A stretch of DNA of 7,939 nt from an uncultured Prevotella sp. (GTDB taxonomy: Bacteria > Bacteroidota > Bacteroidia > Bacteroidales > Bacteroidaceae): the NCBI GenBank assembly GCA_900543975.1, contig UQTI01000089.1, positions 1-7,939 of the forward strand. The letters are read 5' to 3'. Under the pieces are notes generated by a model. The model made no database searches. It worked only from the letters and a program-made list of their open reading frames with translations, and had not been told where the DNA came from. The position numbers and the translations under genes were made by a program. This document shows, piece after piece, positions 6,147 to 7,939 of the stretch. Within the stretch, counting starts at the first letter, position 1; each line of letters opens with the position of its first letter.

Positions 6147-7625
6147 ATGAAGACAATTTGTTTATATTTCGAAATACATCAGATAATACAGCTTAAGCGT
6201 TATCGTTTCTTCGACATCGGTACCGACCACTATTATTATGATGACTATGAGAACGCGCGTATAATAAATGACATTGCAGAGCGTTCTTACATTCCGGCAC
6301 TTAACGCCATGCTTGAGATGATCAAGCAGAATGGCAAGTATTTTAAAGTGGCTTTCTCTCTTTCAGGTGTTGGCATGGAGCAGTTGGAAATGCACGCTCC
6401 TCAGGTTATCGAAAAGCTACAGGAACTTAACAACACAGGGTGCGTAGAGTTCTTGGCAGAGCCTTACTCTCACGGTTTGGCTTCCCTCGTAAACGAGGAG
6501 AGCTTCAAGAAGGAGGTTAAGCGTCAGTGTGACAGAATGAAGGAGTATTTTGGACAGACGCCCAAGGTTCTTCGCAACTCATCTCTCATCTATAGCGACG
6601 ACATCGGTCTGCAGGCTGCTCAGATGGGATTCAAGGGCATGCTCACCGAAGGTGCCAAGCATGTGCTCGGATGGAAATCGCCACATTATGTTTACAACTG
6701 CGCGCTTGCTCCTGATCTTAAACTTTTGCTGCGCGACGTTACGCTCAGCGATGACATCTCGCTGCGTTTCAGCAATAAAGACTGGGACGGCTATCCTCTC
6801 TTTGCAGACAACTATATTGACCGCATTGCCTCAATGCCCGAGGAGGAGAAGGTCATTAACATCTTCATGGAGCTGTCAGCGTTAGGTATTGCCCAGCCTC
6901 TGTCAAGCAACATCCTCGATTTCTTGAAGGCCCTGCCTGTTTGCGCCAAAACAAAGGGCATCAATTTCGCTACTCCTTCAGAGATCTGTGACACGTTTAA
7001 CAGCGTTAGCGGACTGGATGTTCCCGACACACTTAGTTGGACTGATGAGGAACGCGATGTAAGTAGCTGGTTGGGTAACCCCATGCAACGCGAAGCTTTC
7101 AATAAGCTTTATAGCATTGCAGACCGTGTGCGCATTGCTGATGATCCTCGCGTGAACCAAGATTGGGACTATCTGCAGGCTTCAAACAACTTCCGCTTTA
7201 TGACGACCAAACCGTCTAACGTTGGTGTTGACCGCGGAATCTACAGCAGTCCGTTCGATGCTTTCACAAACTATATGAACGTGCTTGGCGACTTCTTGAG
7301 CCGTGTAAACTCGCTCTATCCAGAGGAGATTGACAATGACCAACTTAACTCTCTGCTGACGACCATCAAAAATCAGGACGAGGAGCTTGAGGTCAAGAAC
7401 AAGGAAATTGTTCGTCTTCAGACTAAGATAGAAAAGATTGAGGCTTCAGAAAGCAAGCTCCGCACAAAGCTTGATAAGGTACAGGAAACAGAGAAGAAGG
7501 CTATTGCCAAGACCAAGGCTGTGAAGAAGAAAGCTGAGGCGGCTGAAACCAAGGCGGTTGAAGAAACTGTAGAACCGGCTACGCCCAAGAAACGTACACG
7601 CAAACCTGCTGCTGAAAAGAAATGA
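6147..7625 (+). CDS. GH57 alpha-amylase-like protein with degenerate catalytic region and basic coiled-coil tail
   Basis: 492 residues. A GH57-type domain (about 1-390) is followed by an extension. The five GH57 conserved regions can be traced: 1, IHQIIQLKRY (10-19), where the usual HQP is HQI; 2, SLSGVGMEQL (71-80); 3, VEFLAEPYSHGL (100-111), keeping the likely nucleophile Glu105; 4, FMELSALGIAQ (240-250), where amylases have FMDYETFGEHQ; 5, SWLGNPMQREAFNKLY (307-322). Region 4 has Glu242 where the acid/base Asp is expected, and six of its other residues differ. The tail has a charged heptad-like coiled coil (about 396-450), then a Lys/Ala/Glu-rich segment ending in KKRTRKPAAEKK. No signal peptide is present. 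It lies 27 bp after the glycosyltransferase with no Shine-Dalgarno. Normally GH57 amylases cleave alpha-1,4-glucan; here activity is doubtful, and a glucan-binding, priming or scaffold role is possible. Confidence 0.9.
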   Translation: MKTICLYFEIHQIIQLKRYRFFDIGTDHYYYDDYENARIINDIAERSYIPALNAMLEMIKQNGKYFKVAFSLSGVGMEQLEMHAPQVIEKLQELNNTGCVEFLAEPYSHGLASLVNEESFKKEVKRQCDRMKEYFGQTPKVLRNSSLIYSDDIGLQAAQMGFKGMLTEGAKHVLGWKSPHYVYNCALAPDLKLLLRDVTLSDDISLRFSNKDWDGYPLFADNYIDRIASMPEEEKVINIFMELSALGIAQPLSSNILDFLKALPVCAKTKGINFATPSEICDTFNSVSGLDVPDTLSWTDEERDVSSWLGNPMQREAFNKLYSIADRVRIADDPRVNQDWDYLQASNNFRFMTTKPSNVGVDRGIYSSPFDAFTNYMNVLGDFLSRVNSLYPEEIDNDQLNSLLTTIKNQDEELEVKNKEIVRLQTKIEKIEASESKLRTKLDKVQETEKKAIAKTKAVKKKAEAAETKAVEETVEPATPKKRTRKPAAEKK

Positions 7626-7626
7626 T

Positions 7627-7654
7627 GTGTTGTCTCTTTCTGTGAGACCAACAT
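7627..7654 (+). other. 3' hairpin just after the GH57 stop codon
   Basis: TGTTG (7628-7632) plus TCTC (7633-7636) pair with GAGA (7644-7647) and CAACA (7649-7653), leaving one bulged C at 7648 and a 7-nt loop. A G-U pair extends it to 7627/7654. An A-rich stretch follows rather than T's, so it is more likely a 3'-end stabilising hairpin than a terminator. Confidence 0.45.
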
Positions 7655-7681
7655 ATAAAAACGTATATTAAACATTGTGTG

Positions 7682-7727
7682 ACGATGGTGTGCCAAGAGC
7701 GTCGTATTGCTTTTGGCTCACCATCGT
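7682..7727 (+). terminator. intrinsic terminator of the glycogen operon
   Basis: The arms 7682-7700 and 7709-7727 form a 19-bp stem with one G-U pair and one T-T mismatch and an 8-nt loop (GTCGTATT). TTTCTTGTT follows on the plus strand. It closes the operon 57 bp after the last stop codon and shields it from the insertion sequence beyond. Confidence 0.8.
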
Positions 7728-7793
7728 TTCTTGTTACCATGTATTATCCCTTACAATGAATTGGGCTCACCCGATATATCTAGGGGGAAACTT

Positions 7794-7822
7794 TTTGATT
7801 CTACAGAAAATTTATACCTTTG
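7794..7822 (+). promoter_or_regulatory. promoter of the IS ORF
   Basis: TTTG at 7794-7797 and TACCTTTG at 7815-7822, with 17 bp between them, match the Bacteroidetes -33/-7 pattern with a slightly short spacer. Only 4 bases separate the -7 box from the ATG at 7827, so the transcript would begin at or very near the start codon. Confidence 0.6.
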
Positions 7823-7826
7823 TGCC

Positions 7827-7939
7827 ATGAATAATCAAGGACTATTAGCATTGGCACAGTTAATCCTGCCATCAGAGATACTTACAAATTTTGAAGTAGT
7901 ACGTGTAGAAGAAGAGGCATCCCTTATCCGCATCTATCT
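7827..7939 (+). CDS. IS-encoded protein, ISAon1-type transposase N-terminal region (partial, 5' end only)
   Basis: 37 codons plus two bases are visible, open to the right edge. The residues begin MNNQGLLALAQLILPSEIL and continue through NFEVVRVEEEASLIRIYL. This pattern (short N-terminal helix, LP.E.L, then beta strands with xVxxVEEE..xI.IYL) resembles the small N-terminal-region protein that precedes the ISL3-type DDE transposase in ISAon1-like elements. The match is from memory, and no catalytic residue can be seen in so short a piece. There is no Shine-Dalgarno. A strong -7 box sits 4 bases before the ATG, so translation may be leaderless. It could also be another small hypothetical protein. 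Confidence 0.6.
   Translation, partial: MNNQGLLALAQLILPSEILTNFEVVRVEEEASLIRIY

Larger units (their letters stand above)
7763..7939 (+). mobile_element. left end of an insertion sequence (ISAon1/ISL3-like), partial
   Basis: The call rests on the truncated ORF starting at 7827, whose N-terminus resembles the small first ORF of ISAon1-type elements in Bacteroidetes. GGGCTCACCCGATATATC (7763-7780) is a plausible start of the terminal inverted repeat, just beyond the operon terminator. The right end, its matching repeat and any target duplication lie outside the window, so the boundary is a guess. Confidence 0.45.

Noticed and set aside
7714..7772. GGCTCACC repeated at 7715-7722 and 7764-7771 as a possible target-site duplication
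   Set aside because: The first copy is part of the terminator stem and the second lies in the presumed IS end; a duplication should flank the element on both sides, and the right side is not in the window.

Overview
The window looks like a chromosomal segment of a Bacteroidales bacterium, most likely Prevotella or a close relative. This rests on three things: the Bacteroidetes-type promoters (TTTG about 17-20 bp before TAnnTTTG), the mostly weak Shine-Dalgarno signals, and proteins that read like Bacteroides/Prevotella family members. The genus is inferred from remembered protein similarity, not from a search.

Layout. (1) 1-1441, plus strand: the C-terminal half of a MiaA-type tRNA dimethylallyltransferase, then a diacylglycerol/lipid kinase 5 bp later. 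(2) 1442-1770: a roughly 188-bp element with imperfect terminal inverted repeats and a strong central hairpin, then a bidirectional terminator shared with the convergent gene. (3) 1771-2481, minus strand: a Crp/Fnr-family regulator. (4) 2482-2882: an AT-rich divergent control region with one clear plus-strand promoter, one probable minus-strand promoter lying in a perfect 16-bp palindrome, and several further inverted and direct repeats. (5) 2883-7625, plus strand: a three-gene storage-polysaccharide operon coding for a GH133-type glycogen debranching enzyme, a GT4/GT5-type glycosyltransferase (probable glycogen synthase) and a GH57 alpha-amylase-like protein. It ends in a strong hairpin terminator at 7682-7727. 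(6) From about 7763 to the end: what appears to be the left end of an insertion sequence with the first 37 codons of its first ORF, running out of the window.

How the genes work together. The glycosyltransferase would extend alpha-1,4-glucan and the debranching enzyme would remove alpha-1,6 branches. The third protein looks like an amylase by fold, but its fourth conserved GH57 region is almost completely replaced and the catalytic Asp position holds Glu. It also carries a coiled coil and a Lys/Ala-rich basic tail. It may therefore be a binding, scaffold or regulatory partner rather than a normal amylase. No glgC, glgB or glgP is present here. The divergent Crp/Fnr gene and the repeats between it and the operon make it a reasonable candidate regulator of itself and possibly of the operon, but nothing here proves that.

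The most interesting items are the degenerate GH57 protein, the palindromic divergent control region, and the inverted-repeat element at 1465-1652. I do not see a defence system, CRISPR array or tRNA/rRNA gene.
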